Positions 17,314 to 26,597 of a stretch of DNA of 64,000 nt are shown piece by piece. The stretch is from JBBQZP01 sp038207585. Its GTDB lineage: Bacteria; Pseudomonadota; Alphaproteobacteria; Rhodobacterales; Rhodobacteraceae. The position numbers and the translations under genes are program-made. The stretch lies in NCBI GenBank assembly GCA_038207585.1, contig JBBQZP010000005.1:73601-137600 (forward strand). Reading direction: 5' to 3'. Below the pieces are notes generated by a model. That model saw nothing but the letters and a program-made list of their open reading frames with translations, ran no database searches and was not told where the DNA came from. Position 1 is the stretch's first letter; every line of letters starts with the position of its first letter.

Positions 17314-18909
17314 TTACTGTGTCACGACGCCGACGGGAGCAGATTGGCGCGCCCCGCCACGGATTGTCATCGCCATATTCCAGACCATGATCAGCCCCCC
17401 CGTGAGGTAAAGGATCCCTCCTAAAGCGCGGACCACATACATCGGGTATTTGGCGGAGACGGTGTCGGCAAAGCTGTTGACAAGAAAGCCGTTCACATCA
17501 ACCTCGCGCCACATCAGACCCTCCATGATACCCGTCACCCACATCGAGGCGGCGTAAAGGATGATCCCGATCGTCGCCAACCAGAAGTGCCAGCTGATCG
17601 CCGCCATCGAATGCATTTGCGGGCGGCCCCAAAGGCGCGGCGTCAGGAAGTAAAGCGCCGAGAATGTGATCATCCCGTTCCAGCCCAGCGCACCCGAATG
17701 CACATGGCCGATGGTCCAGTCGGTATAATGGCTCAGGCTGTTGACCGCGCGGATCGACATCATCGGGCCTTCAAACGTGGACATCCCGTAGAAGGCGAGG
17801 CTGATGACCATCATCCGCAAAATCGGGTCGGTGCGCAGCTTGTCCCAAGCACCTTGCAGCGTCATAAGCCCGTTGATCATGCCACCCCAGCTTGGCATCC
17901 ACAGGATGATCGAAAACACCATGCCCAAGGTCGAGGCCCAGTCGGGCAAGGCGGTGTAATGCAGGTGGTGCGGACCGGCCCAGATATAAAGAAAGATCAG
18001 CGCCCAGAAGTGGATGATCGACAGTTTATAGCTGTAGATCGGGCGTCCTGCCTGCTTGGGCACAAAGTAATACATCATCCCCAGAAAGCCTGCGGTCAGG
18101 AAAAAGCCCACGGCGTTGTGGCCATACCACCACTGCACCATCGCATCCTGCACGCCGCTGAACACCTGCACCGATTTGGAGCCGAAGATGCTGACCGGCA
18201 GGCTGATGTTGTTGACCAGATGCAGCATCGCCACCGTGATGATGAACGACAGAAGAAACCAGTTTGCGACGTAGATGTGCTTCTCGGTCCGCTTGATCAG
18301 CGTTCCGACATAGACCGCCAGAAAGGCCAGCCACACCACCGTCAGCCAGAGGTCAGTATACCATTCCGGCTCGGCGTATTCTTTCGATTGCGTGGCCCCC
18401 AAAAGGTATCCGGTCGCCGCCAGAACGATGAAAAGCTGATAGCCCCAGAACACGAACCACGCCATGTTGCCGCCCCAAAGCCGCGCGCCGCAGGTGCGTT
18501 GCACGATGTAGAACGACGACATGATCAGCGCATTGCCGCCAAAAGCAAAGATCACCGCCGAGGTATGCAAGGGCCGCAGACGGCCAAAGTTGCCGTAAGG
18601 TTGCAGCGCGTGAAAGTTCAGGTGCGGAAAGGCAAGTTGCAGCGCGATGATCACACCAACAAGAAACCCCACAACCCCCCAGAGCCCTGTCGCAATCACT
18701 CCTGCACGCACCACGCCGTCCATATAGCCCTGCTCGGGCAAGGGTGCGGGCTGCTCCATACGGCGTAGGACATGCACGAACATGTAGGCCGCCACACACA
18801 TGATGATCAGCGCATGCACGATATAGGCCGGGTCGCGGCCATAATGCGCGGCAAGGGCGGCGAACAGACCAATCAGGCCCAGCGCCACCAGTTTGAAATA
18901 GTCCTGCAT
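17314..18909 (-). CDS. ccoN: cbb3 oxidase catalytic subunit CcoN
   Basis: 531 residues, twelve or more membrane segments. This is the haem-copper catalytic subunit I of the high-affinity cbb3 terminal oxidase, which reduces oxygen under microaerobic conditions. Conserved segments include LRPLHTSAVIFAFGGNAL with a haem-ligand histidine, VQWWYGHNAVGFFLTAGFLG with the CuB-site histidine, and WAGPHHLHYTALPDW. The ATG at 18907-18909 (MQDYFKLVALG) fits the family; the longer upstream frame runs into the promoter region. First gene of ccoNOQP, with an FNR-type box 62 bases upstream. Confidence 0.97.
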   Translation of the reverse strand: MQDYFKLVALGLIGLFAALAAHYGRDPAYIVHALIIMCVAAYMFVHVLRRMEQPAPLPEQGYMDGVVRAGVIATGLWGVVGFLVGVIIALQLAFPHLNFHALQPYGNFGRLRPLHTSAVIFAFGGNALIMSSFYIVQRTCGARLWGGNMAWFVFWGYQLFIVLAATGYLLGATQSKEYAEPEWYTDLWLTVVWLAFLAVYVGTLIKRTEKHIYVANWFLLSFIITVAMLHLVNNISLPVSIFGSKSVQVFSGVQDAMVQWWYGHNAVGFFLTAGFLGMMYYFVPKQAGRPIYSYKLSIIHFWALIFLYIWAGPHHLHYTALPDWASTLGMVFSIILWMPSWGGMINGLMTLQGAWDKLRTDPILRMMVISLAFYGMSTFEGPMMSIRAVNSLSHYTDWTIGHVHSGALGWNGMITFSALYFLTPRLWGRPQMHSMAAISWHFWLATIGIILYAASMWVTGIMEGLMWREVDVNGFLVNSFADTVSAKYPMYVVRALGGILYLTGGLIMVWNMAMTIRGGARQSAPVGVVTQ

Positions 18910-18970
18910 AAGAATGCCCCTTCGCTTGCCGCAGTTGGGGCTGTTCTGCGGGTATTTCGCAGGGCCGTCC

Positions 18971-18984
18971 TTGACATGGATCAA
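18971..18984. promoter_or_regulatory. FNR/FnrL-type box between ccoN and the usp gene
   Basis: TTGACATGGATCAA matches the FNR-family dyad TTGAT-N4-ATCAA with T to C in the left half. It lies 62 bases upstream of ccoN and 105 bases upstream of the divergent universal stress gene, so one FnrL dimer could control both. The fnrL gene itself lies about 1 kb away. Confidence 0.8.
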
Positions 18985-19088
18985 TGCAGCGCGCGCCCGA
19001 TACTGCGCCAGATCAAGGTCACGGACTGTAGTTCCGGCCAGTATCCAAGGGCCGGGGCGTCCGGCAGATATTGGAAAGGAAACGTCCT

Positions 19089-19910
19089 ATGACATATCGG
19101 TCAATCGCCACCATTGTGACGCGGCAAGACGAAAACGCACTGACCGCTGCAATGAATGTGGCCCAAAGGTTCGACGCGCATCTGGATATCAACATCCTGA
19201 GCACGACACTGTTTCAAGGCACGCCCTACTACACCGGCACCGAAGCCGTGGTTCTGGCCGAACAGATGGACGAGGCCAAGGCAGAACTTGCCGATCTTGA
19301 GGCGTGGGTGCGCGAACAGATGCGGCCCGAGATTCTGCGCTGGTCGTCGGCTCCGGCGTCGATGCTGCAATCGGGGCTGACAGCGTTCATGCCACAGGCG
19401 TTGCGCTATAACGATCTGGTGGTTCTGGCGCTGCCCGAGGCCGGGCACAAAAGCGACATGGCCATTGTCGAGGCCTGTGTGTTTGCCGCGCATCGCCCGG
19501 TTCTGATGATCCCCGATGGGGCCGAAGCACCGTCAGAGGGCGGCAAGATCCTGCTGGGCTGGAACGACGGGGATGAGGCGCTGATGGCTGCGCAAAAGGC
19601 GATGCCCTTCCTGCGCGGGGCCGACTCTACCGACATCACTGTGATCGGCCCGCAGGATCAGGATCGGTCAGACCCCGGCGGCGCGCTGGCGCAATATCTG
19701 ACACGCCACGGGGTGCGGTCCGAGATTTCGGTTCTGGCGAAAAGCAATCCCGATATCGGCAACCTGATCAGCCGCCGCGCCGACGAGATTGGCGCGCAGA
19801 TGATCGTGGCCGGTGCTTATGGCCATTCGCGCCTGCGCGAGGCGATCTTTGGCGGAGCGACCCGCAGCCTTCTGGAAACCGCGCGCCGACCCTTGTTCAT
19901 GGCGCGCTGA
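19089..19910 (+). CDS. Universal stress protein (UspA family, tandem)
   Basis: 273 residues, about twice a single Usp domain. The first half (MTYRSIATIVTRQDE) is degenerate. The second half ends in the nucleotide-binding pattern IVAGAYGHSRLREAIFGGATRSLLE, close to the canonical G-x2-G-x9-G-S/T. A strong ribosome site (GGAAAGGAAA) precedes the ATG at 19089. It is divergent from ccoN across a shared FNR-type box, suggesting induction at low oxygen. It ends one base before the convergent fnrL stop. Confidence 0.88.
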   Translation: MTYRSIATIVTRQDENALTAAMNVAQRFDAHLDINILSTTLFQGTPYYTGTEAVVLAEQMDEAKAELADLEAWVREQMRPEILRWSSAPASMLQSGLTAFMPQALRYNDLVVLALPEAGHKSDMAIVEACVFAAHRPVLMIPDGAEAPSEGGKILLGWNDGDEALMAAQKAMPFLRGADSTDITVIGPQDQDRSDPGGALAQYLTRHGVRSEISVLAKSNPDIGNLISRRADEIGAQMIVAGAYGHSRLREAIFGGATRSLLETARRPLFMAR

Positions 19911-20648
19911 TCAGGCGTGTTGTGCCACATCGCCGCTTTGCTTCAGCAGGGCGGCGATGTCGGGCACCGTTATTTCGCGCGGCGATTCAAACCGCAGAAT
20001 CCCCTCGGCCTTCAGGGCGGTCATCTGACGACTTACCGTTTCGATGGTAAGGCCAAGGTAATTCGCCATCGTCTCGCGGGTAATCGGCAAAACAAACGTC
20101 GCCGATCTGCCGGTCTTTTGCTGCGAAAGCGCGCTCATGCGTCTGGCAAAAATTCCCAAAAGCGAGGCAATCTTTTCACGGGCCGTTTTGCGCCCCAGAA
20201 TCAACATCCATTCGCGCGCGGCGTCCAGTTCGTCCAGCGTCATTTCCAGCAGGCGCAGGCCGACATGCGGCGTATCCTCGATCAGCCGCTCGAACGGTTT
20301 GCGGCGGAAACAGCACAGCAAAATGTCGGTCTCGGCCACCACATCGCAGTCAATTGTCGTGCGACTGGGCCGACCCATGAAATCTGACGGCAGCAAAAGC
20401 CCCACCATCTGCACGCGGCCATCGGGAAGCGCACGGGTCAGGCTGGCCACGCCTGACACGACCGAGGCCACAAATTCCAACACATCGCCCGCGAAAAAGA
20501 TCGGCTGACCTTTCTGGTAGGAGCGATAATATTTCATATCTTCAAGCATTTGCAGTTCACGCTCGTCGCAGCGCGAACAGATCGCGTTATAGCGAATCGG
20601 GCATCCGTCGCAGGATTTCAATTTGGGCATGTCATTCATGGAATGCAT
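19911..20648 (-). CDS. fnrL: Crp/Fnr-family oxygen-responsive regulator FnrL
   Basis: About 245 residues. The N-terminal cysteines at 13, 16, 24 and 27 (SCDGCPIRYNAICSRC) and Cys101 can supply the four ligands of an oxygen-labile 4Fe-4S cluster. A cyclic-nucleotide-like fold and dimer helix (LDELDAAREWMLILGRKTAR) follow. The recognition helix has E-x2-SR (GLTIETVSRQM), the signature for TTGAT half-sites. Start options are ATG at 20648, 20639 and 20630; all keep the cysteines. A much longer open frame upstream overlaps galM and is not real. Two matching boxes stand before ccoN and ccoG. Confidence 0.93.
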   Translation of the reverse strand: MHSMNDMPKLKSCDGCPIRYNAICSRCDERELQMLEDMKYYRSYQKGQPIFFAGDVLEFVASVVSGVASLTRALPDGRVQMVGLLLPSDFMGRPSRTTIDCDVVAETDILLCCFRRKPFERLIEDTPHVGLRLLEMTLDELDAAREWMLILGRKTAREKIASLLGIFARRMSALSQQKTGRSATFVLPITRETMANYLGLTIETVSRQMTALKAEGILRFESPREITVPDIAALLKQSGDVAQHA

Positions 20649-20780
20649 GTTACGACTCAATTGCAGCGGCAAGAAGTGCTTTTCGTCGATGCCTGCGGCG
20701 TTCGATGTGATCCGGGCGTTAGACGTTGCGGACACAACGCTCACCGCTAGAGTGACCAAAAATCGGAATTGGGGGGCAGA

Positions 20781-21806
20781 ATGCCGAATACAGAATCGCC
20801 ACTGAACGTCGCAGGCCACTTCAACGGGCGTGAGGTGCATGAAATCACACTGCAATCCAATAGCGGGATGGTGGCGCGGATTCTGACTTGGGGCGCCGTT
20901 CTGCGCGATCTGCAGGTGCCGCTTGCGGACGAAGGCATGCAAGGCGTCGTCCTTGGGTTCGACGAATTCGCGCCCTATCCCGAACATTCGCCCTATTTCG
21001 GGGCAGTCGTCGGGCGCTATGCCAACCGTATTTCCGGCGGCACGTTCAGGATTGATGGCAAGACGTTTGAAACCGACCGGAATGAGGCCGGCCGCACCAC
21101 GTTGCATGGCGGTCGGGCGGGGTTTGGTCAACGGGTGTGGGATGTGGTCGAGGCGTCGCCCGATGCGGTGACCCTTTCCATCCGTTCAGTCGATGGCGAT
21201 CAGGGTTTTCCGGGCGCGGTCATGGCCACCTGCCGCTATTCGGTGGGTCCGGGCAGCATTATCCGCATCGACTATACCGCCAGTACCGACAAGCCCTGCC
21301 CGGTAAACCTGACGCAACATTCCTATTTCAATCTGGATGGTGGGGCAGATATTTCCGACCACCTGTTACAGGTCGATGCTGATGCCTATACTCCGGTGGA
21401 TGCTGACCTGATCCCGACCGGGGAAATTGCCCCCGTCGATGGCACGCGGTTTGATTTCCGAACGCCGCGCCCAGTGTTGGGCGGCGGATTTTGCGACCAT
21501 AATCTGGTGCTACGTCCTGCCGCACCGAAGGGTGCGTTTCGCGCGGTGGCCGAACTTGCATCGCAGAAATCGGGCCTACGGATGCGGGTCGAGACGACAA
21601 AGCCCAGCTTGCAGGTCTATGACGGGCACAAGATCGCGGTCGCTGTGCCCGGTCTTGGCGGTGCCACTTACGCAGCCCATGCCGGCTTGTGTCTGGAAAC
21701 GCAGTTTTTCCCCGACAGCCCGAACATCCCAGCCTTCCCAGATCCGATCCTGCGGCCCGGTGAAGACTACCGCCACAGCACACGCTACGCCTTCACGCAA
21801 GACTGA
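20781..21806 (+). CDS. galM: Aldose 1-epimerase (galactose mutarotase)
   Basis: 341 residues. Interconverts alpha and beta anomers of galactose or glucose. Recognisable blocks are GRYANRISGGTFRIDG, TTLHGGRAGFGQRVW with the active-site histidine, TQHSYFNLDG with the second histidine, and CLETQFFPDSPN with the catalytic glutamate. The ATG at 20781 follows a GGGGGG ribosome site. It stands alone between fnrL (divergent) and a convergent membrane-protein gene, separated from the latter by a bidirectional terminator. Confidence 0.93.
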   Translation: MPNTESPLNVAGHFNGREVHEITLQSNSGMVARILTWGAVLRDLQVPLADEGMQGVVLGFDEFAPYPEHSPYFGAVVGRYANRISGGTFRIDGKTFETDRNEAGRTTLHGGRAGFGQRVWDVVEASPDAVTLSIRSVDGDQGFPGAVMATCRYSVGPGSIIRIDYTASTDKPCPVNLTQHSYFNLDGGADISDHLLQVDADAYTPVDADLIPTGEIAPVDGTRFDFRTPRPVLGGGFCDHNLVLRPAAPKGAFRAVAELASQKSGLRMRVETTKPSLQVYDGHKIAVAVPGLGGATYAAHAGLCLETQFFPDSPNIPAFPDPILRPGEDYRHSTRYAFTQD

Positions 21807-21821
21807 CTGTGCCGCACGGCG

Positions 21822-21857
21822 ATGCGTGGCACTTTGATTGCCACGCATACCTTTTTC
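21822..21857. terminator. Bidirectional terminator between galM and the DUF347 gene
   Basis: A perfect 10-bp stem, ATGCGTGGCA (21822-21831) with TGCCACGCAT (21839-21848), loop of seven, followed by CCTTTTT on the plus strand. It lies between two convergent genes and can serve both. Confidence 0.85.
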
Positions 21858-21862
21858 AGGGT

Positions 21863-22660
21863 TCAGACCTGCTGTTTGTGCCGGGTCAGTGTCATGTAGA
21901 AAACGATGGCCACGATTGCTGCCAGAAACAGCGCGCTGGTGATGATCGTGCCCAGACCCATGCCGCCATACTCGGCAGGTTGCGACAACAGATCGCCGAA
22001 CGACTCGCCCAGAGGCCGCGTAAAGATATAGGCAATCCAGAACGCCCAGACCCCATCCAGTCGCAGCACATAAAACCCGAATGTGACCGACGCGATAATC
22101 ATCCCGAACAAAATGCCCGTCGCCATGTAGCCAAGCGCGAATTTCTCGGCCACCAGATCGCCCGAGGCCGTGCCCAGCGCAAAGGTGAACAGGATCGCCA
22201 GCCAGTAAAAGCATTCGCGCCGGGTTGTGGTCACTTCATGGATTGAAAGCGTGCCTTCGACCGTGAACCACACGGAAAATGTCACAGCAAGTGCCACCGT
22301 GAAAAACGCCGTCGTCGTGATCAGCGACACGCCGAAGTTATCGACAAGATTATCCGTCACCAGCGTGCCCACGATGCTGACCAGCACCACCGCCAGCCAG
22401 TAAGACCACGGCACATATCGTTTCTGCGCGAATTGCAGCACCAGCGCCACAACCAGAACCCCCGCCATCAACAGCGAGGTCGCGGTCAGGCCAAGGCCCA
22501 GATTGACGGCCAGAAAATCAGCCGCCGTTTCACCCATCGTCACCGCCATCAGCTTGATCAACCAGAAATCGACGGTGACATCAGGGACGCGGTTGGGCTG
22601 CGTGGCCTCATCCAGCGGCGGATAGGATCGGGCGGGATTTACCCCGGAAACTGCAGTCAT
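21863..22660 (-). CDS. Membrane protein with DUF347 repeats
   Basis: 265 residues with about eight transmembrane segments. The opening VPDVTVDFWLIKLMAVTMGE and the recurring W-x-L/I-K-x2-[AT]-x-T-MGE pattern mark the DUF347 repeat family (COG4705). Function of the family is not established. ATG at 22658-22660. It lies 21 bases downstream of a secreted-protein gene on the same strand, both divergent from a two-component system, so all four may form one regulated module. Confidence 0.85.
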   Translation of the reverse strand: MTAVSGVNPARSYPPLDEATQPNRVPDVTVDFWLIKLMAVTMGETAADFLAVNLGLGLTATSLLMAGVLVVALVLQFAQKRYVPWSYWLAVVLVSIVGTLVTDNLVDNFGVSLITTTAFFTVALAVTFSVWFTVEGTLSIHEVTTTRRECFYWLAILFTFALGTASGDLVAEKFALGYMATGILFGMIIASVTFGFYVLRLDGVWAFWIAYIFTRPLGESFGDLLSQPAEYGGMGLGTIITSALFLAAIVAIVFYMTLTRHKQQV

Positions 22661-22681
22661 GTCATGGCTCCTTTGATGGAC

Positions 22682-23320
22682 CTACTTTTTGATCCGGGCG
22701 ATGCCCTGCGCCAGAAAATCATCGGCGCGGGCGTCGTCGTCGGCATTGCAGCGTTCGGTGCCTTTGGCCTCGAACGTGGCGGCGGTTGCGCGGTCGGCAT
22801 CACTTAGCGTTGCAGCGCCCAGAGCTTTGCGGAACGTTTTCAGCATTTCCTCGCAGGGCAGCGGGCGGCCGTTCGCATCGGTGATCGCCACACCGCCGAC
22901 CGTTGCAATACTGCCCGACGGGGCGGCACTGCCCAGCGTCGGGTCGGCAATCGCTGCCTGAAGGGCCGTCAGTGTGGATGTCACGGTTGCCGCATCGGGC
23001 GAGCCCGCCCGCAAAGCCGACAGTGCATCATCAATGGCCCCGTCCACATTGCCCCAGAGCGTCGGATTCACTGCGCGCAGAGCGGTCGCGGAGTCGTCCC
23101 ACGCTGTTTCCAGATCCTTGATCCGGGTCTTGGCGGCGGCCAGATCGCCGGTTTTGGCAACATCCGCCACGTCCGTCACGATCGCCGCATAAGACGACAA
23201 ATCGCCAAGGCCTGCCTGCACCGCTGCTTCTGCCGCCGGGGGGGCCAGATACCGGAAGCCAACCGTACAGACGCCAACAGGCACGGCAATAAGCGCAATG
23301 CTCAGAAGTAGATTTCGCAT
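22682..23320 (-). CDS. Secreted protein of unknown function
   Basis: 212 residues. The N-terminus MRNLLLSIALIAVPVGVC looks like a signal peptide or membrane anchor. The remainder is Ala- and Asp-rich and probably helical, with repeated DLxxAxxxIxxLExxWDD-type heptads suggesting helical hairpins; two cysteines (CEEM and RCNADDD) could form a disulfide. I do not recognise the family. The ATG at 23318-23320 replaces a longer upstream frame. Divergent from the response regulator gene by 196 bases, it may be its target or a periplasmic partner of the sensor. Confidence 0.75.
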   Translation of the reverse strand: MRNLLLSIALIAVPVGVCTVGFRYLAPPAAEAAVQAGLGDLSSYAAIVTDVADVAKTGDLAAAKTRIKDLETAWDDSATALRAVNPTLWGNVDGAIDDALSALRAGSPDAATVTSTLTALQAAIADPTLGSAAPSGSIATVGGVAITDANGRPLPCEEMLKTFRKALGAATLSDADRATAATFEAKGTERCNADDDARADDFLAQGIARIKK

Positions 23321-23516
23321 CGGATTTTCCCGTATTGCGGGCCAACGCTTCAGGGGCAGGGTTGCCTGCCAGAACCAGAGGCCGGTTATGCCGCGCAAGC
23401 TGTGCGCCGGATCGGTCCACAATTTGTCGCCACTGTGGCAACTTTGTAATCTGGCGGTGGCTTTTCTGATATCCTGACAGGGAATGGTCAGATCGAACTG
23501 CAACAGGCGAGGAACG

Positions 23517-24191
23517 ATGAAAATACTCGTGATCGAAGACGACACCACGACCGGCGCCTACATCGCCGACGGCCTGCGCGAAGAGGGTCATTCGGTCGAT
23601 CTGGTGACCAACGGCTCGGAAGGGCTTATTCAGGCGACCGTCACACCCTATGACGTGCTGATCGTTGACCGGATGTTACCGGGGATCGACGGGATCACGC
23701 TGATCAAAACTCTGCGCGGTGCAAAGAATTACACGCCGGTGCTGGTGCTGACCTCGCTGGGCGGCGTCGATGACCGGATCGAGGGGCTGAATTCCGGAGC
23801 CGATGATTACCTTGTCAAACCCTTTGCCTTTGGCGAGTTGAGCGCGCGGATCGCCGCCATCGGCCGCCGCCCGCAGATGCAGGATGAACCCACAGTCCTG
23901 CGCGTGGCCGATCTGGAAATGAACCTGCTGACCCGCAAGGTCACCCGCGCGGGGCAAGTGCTTGACCTGATGCCGCGCGAGTTTTCGCTGCTGGAACACC
24001 TGTTGCGCCGCAAGGGCCGGGTGCAGACCCGCACCATGCTGATGGAGGCGGTATGGGATATTCATTTCGACCCGATGACCAATGTGGTCGACACCCATAT
24101 CAGCCGCCTGCGCGCCAAACTGGATAGACCCTTTCCACGCGAGTTAATCGAGACTGTCCGCGGATCGGGCTACCGGATCAGCGACGCATGA
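23517..24191 (+). CDS. OmpR-family response regulator
   Basis: 224 residues. A receiver domain with acidic pocket EDD at 7-9, phospho-acceptor Asp51 (VLIVDRMLPGIDG) and the conserved Lys in DDYLVKPFAF precedes a winged-helix DNA-binding domain (LMPREFSLLEHLLRRKGRVQ to HISRLRAKLDRP). The ATG at 23517 lies in GAGGAACG context. Its stop overlaps the sensor kinase start by four bases, the usual cognate arrangement. Confidence 0.94.
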   Translation: MKILVIEDDTTTGAYIADGLREEGHSVDLVTNGSEGLIQATVTPYDVLIVDRMLPGIDGITLIKTLRGAKNYTPVLVLTSLGGVDDRIEGLNSGADDYLVKPFAFGELSARIAAIGRRPQMQDEPTVLRVADLEMNLLTRKVTRAGQVLDLMPREFSLLEHLLRRKGRVQTRTMLMEAVWDIHFDPMTNVVDTHISRLRAKLDRPFPRELIETVRGSGYRISDA

Positions 24192-25549
24192 CCCTGCCTG
24201 TTTTCGCCGTCCGCTCAACCCCTCTGCGGCTGACTTTGTTGTTGTTGCTTCTGTTCGTGCTGTCCTCGATCGCCACCTTTGCAGCAGCCTATATCGTCAT
24301 CCGCACCAGTTATGACGCCGCGCTGAAAACCGAGATTACGCAGGCGATAGAAACCTATCGCACGGTGCCAGAGGACGACGAACTGCTTGAGCGTCTGTCG
24401 CAAGATATGGCTTCAACCCGGCCGGCGTACCGTGTCTTGCAGTATCTGCCCGACAACGGCCCGCGCATTTCCAACGTAGAGCGGATTGAGCCTGTCAGCG
24501 GCTTTACCATTCTTCCCGCCAGCGCGATCGCACCGGGCAAAGCAACTTTGGCGGAAAGCTATCTTGCCCAAAGCGCGCGGGTTGGCGCGGGCCAGTTGAT
24601 CGTGGCCGAAACCCGCGAAACGGTGATCGAAATGGGCAAGGTTTTTGTGGCCATGCTGTTGATCGGCCTGTTGCCCACAATTGTGATTGCCACGATTGCA
24701 GGGCTGATCGTGGCACGCGGCGCGCGCAACAGGATCGACACGATACAGGGCGTCTTGCACGATATGACTTTGGGCCGTCTTGCAGTGCGGGTGCCCGATA
24801 TGAACGGCCGCGAAGACGATCTAAGCCGGATGGGCCATGCCGTGAACCAGATGGCCAGCGCGCAAGAGGCGCTTATCGCGTCAATGCGGCAGGTCTCGTC
24901 AGACATTGCCCATGATCTGAAAACCCCGATCCAGCGCGTTGGGGTCATTCTGGATCAGTTGCGCCACAAGACTGCTCTCAGCGCGGGGCAAGAGGCACTT
25001 CTGACGAGGGCAGAGGCTGAAACAGATGGTATCGTAAAGACGTTTCAGGCTTTGTTGCAACTGGCCCAGATCGAAGGCGGTGCCGTGCGCGACAGGTTTG
25101 TTGCAACCGACGTGGCCGATGTGGCGACCGATGTGGTTGATCTTTTTACCCCCGATGCCGAGGAACAGGGCTATCGGCTTGACCTTGCCTTGGGCGTTTC
25201 TGGTCCGCTGAACGTGCTGGGGGACCGGCATCTTCTGGCACAGGTGCTTGCCAACCTGATTGGCAATGCAATGCGGCATACTCCAACCGGCAGGGCCATC
25301 AAGGTCGGGGTGACCAGGCTGCAGGGTCATGTTGTTCTAAGCGTGTCAGATGACGGCCCCGGCATTCCCGAGGCGGAGCGGGACAAGGTTTTGCAACGGC
25401 TTTACCGGTTGGAACACAGCCGCACCACCGAAGGCAACGGGCTGGGCTTAAGCCTTGTGTCTGCAATCTGCGATCTGCACGGCGCAACGCTTACGCTGGA
25501 AGATGCGATGCCCGGCCTGCGGGTGCGCATCGTCTTTCCCGCAGCCTAG
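24188..25549 (+). CDS. Sensor histidine kinase
   Basis: 453 residues. Two transmembrane helices (about 14-38 and 152-176) flank a periplasmic domain of about 110 residues. HAMP follows, then the phospho-acceptor His242 in SSDIAHDLKTPIQRV, then the ATPase domain with N box (ANLIGNAMRHTP), G1 (DDGPGIP) and G2 (GNGLGLSL). It partners the overlapping response regulator. The signal is unknown. The periplasmic domain could sense something linked to the divergent secreted protein or DUF347 membrane protein. Confidence 0.94.
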   Translation: MTLPVFAVRSTPLRLTLLLLLLFVLSSIATFAAAYIVIRTSYDAALKTEITQAIETYRTVPEDDELLERLSQDMASTRPAYRVLQYLPDNGPRISNVERIEPVSGFTILPASAIAPGKATLAESYLAQSARVGAGQLIVAETRETVIEMGKVFVAMLLIGLLPTIVIATIAGLIVARGARNRIDTIQGVLHDMTLGRLAVRVPDMNGREDDLSRMGHAVNQMASAQEALIASMRQVSSDIAHDLKTPIQRVGVILDQLRHKTALSAGQEALLTRAEAETDGIVKTFQALLQLAQIEGGAVRDRFVATDVADVATDVVDLFTPDAEEQGYRLDLALGVSGPLNVLGDRHLLAQVLANLIGNAMRHTPTGRAIKVGVTRLQGHVVLSVSDDGPGIPEAERDKVLQRLYRLEHSRTTEGNGLGLSLVSAICDLHGATLTLEDAMPGLRVRIVFPAA

Positions 25550-25565
25550 CCCGCGCGCCGTGCGT

Positions 25566-26582
25566 TTAGTCGAACCGCCTGATCCAGCGCAGGGTTTCTT
25601 CCAACCCGTCAAGCGGCGGTTCAACGTCGAAAATGCCAAGCCCGTAGCTTTCGAACCGCAACGGCGCGGTCGCCGCAGCGACACGGCGATAATCATCAAG
25701 CACAAGCCCGCGGTTCTTGTCACCCAACTGGGGCACAGGCCCCGCCTGAACAACCATGCCCCCGGGATAGGTATGGCGCGGGCAACTGTCAGGCAGCGCC
25801 GCAAGTGCCGCCCGGACGCCGGGAACAGAGTCGATCACGGCATCTGACAGAACAGTCAGCCAGTTGATCGTGAAAATCTTCAACGCATCCGCCGTGCTGC
25901 GGTCAACCTGCATTTCAATCGCAAACATCCGGTCCAGACCGCAATGCAGACCCGGAAACCGTGCCGCCAACGGAAATGACAACGCATAAGCCGTGGTAGA
26001 CCCGTAAATCCGGTCGAACTGCACCCCCGGTCCGGCCACACCGTGCAAGGGGCGCAGCGCAGCACAGGCCGCCACAACATCGGCAACGAACCCGCCCAGC
26101 CCATCATCCAGCACCCGCGAGGCTGCCACCGAATATTCAAGGCGCGACAGATCAAGGGGTCGCAGCTCATCCGGGCCCCAGGCCAGAAGCGATGCGCCAA
26201 ACAGCCCGACCCCGCCAGATTGCACGTTGAAGGGCGGGCCAAAAAACGCCATCTCAACCGGATCGGTTTCGGCCAGAGCAGCAATCACATCGCTTGCGGC
26301 GGTCTGGTCCGTCTCCCATTGGATCGGACGCGGCTTTTTCCGCTTGCCGGGCAACTGAACATGGCTCAGCGCATCGTGATAACGTGTCGCATAGGCCCAC
26401 AGTAACGCATGTGCTGTCGCACGCCGGTCAGCCTTGCGCCCACCGTCGAACCAGAGCCAAGCCTTGAACGGAACCCGCAGGCAGGCTTCCTCGCTCATCG
26501 GGTAATGAACTTCAACTGCGTCCAGCGTGCGCAAGGCCGACACATCGCTGCGTTCGGTATCCGGGATGTCGGTGGTGGCCAT
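25566..26582 (-). CDS. DUF3396 type VI immunity family protein (TsiV-like)
   Basis: 338 residues with no signal peptide, so cytosolic. Segments typical of DUF3396 are visible: RVPFKAWLWFDGG near the start, GLHCGLDRMF in the middle and TINWLTVLSDAVIDSVPG near the C-terminus. DUF3396 proteins are known as immunity partners of VRR-NUC T6SS effectors (TsiV). It begins 15 bases after the nuclease effector gene, the position expected for its antidote. The assignment as immunity protein combines family knowledge and context. Confidence 0.8.
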   Translation of the reverse strand: MATTDIPDTERSDVSALRTLDAVEVHYPMSEEACLRVPFKAWLWFDGGRKADRRATAHALLWAYATRYHDALSHVQLPGKRKKPRPIQWETDQTAASDVIAALAETDPVEMAFFGPPFNVQSGGVGLFGASLLAWGPDELRPLDLSRLEYSVAASRVLDDGLGGFVADVVAACAALRPLHGVAGPGVQFDRIYGSTTAYALSFPLAARFPGLHCGLDRMFAIEMQVDRSTADALKIFTINWLTVLSDAVIDSVPGVRAALAALPDSCPRHTYPGGMVVQAGPVPQLGDKNRGLVLDDYRRVAAATAPLRFESYGLGIFDVEPPLDGLEETLRWIRRFD

Positions 26583-26597
26583 CAGGAGTCCTTCCCG

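Noticed and set aside
17587..18768. 393-codon plus-strand open frame inside ccoN
   Set aside because: Antisense to the conserved catalytic subunit; shadow frame.
20649..21131. N-terminal extension of fnrL by 161 codons
   Set aside because: It overlaps the start of galM on the other strand and has no similarity to Crp/Fnr proteins; the cysteine motif follows the ATG at 20648.
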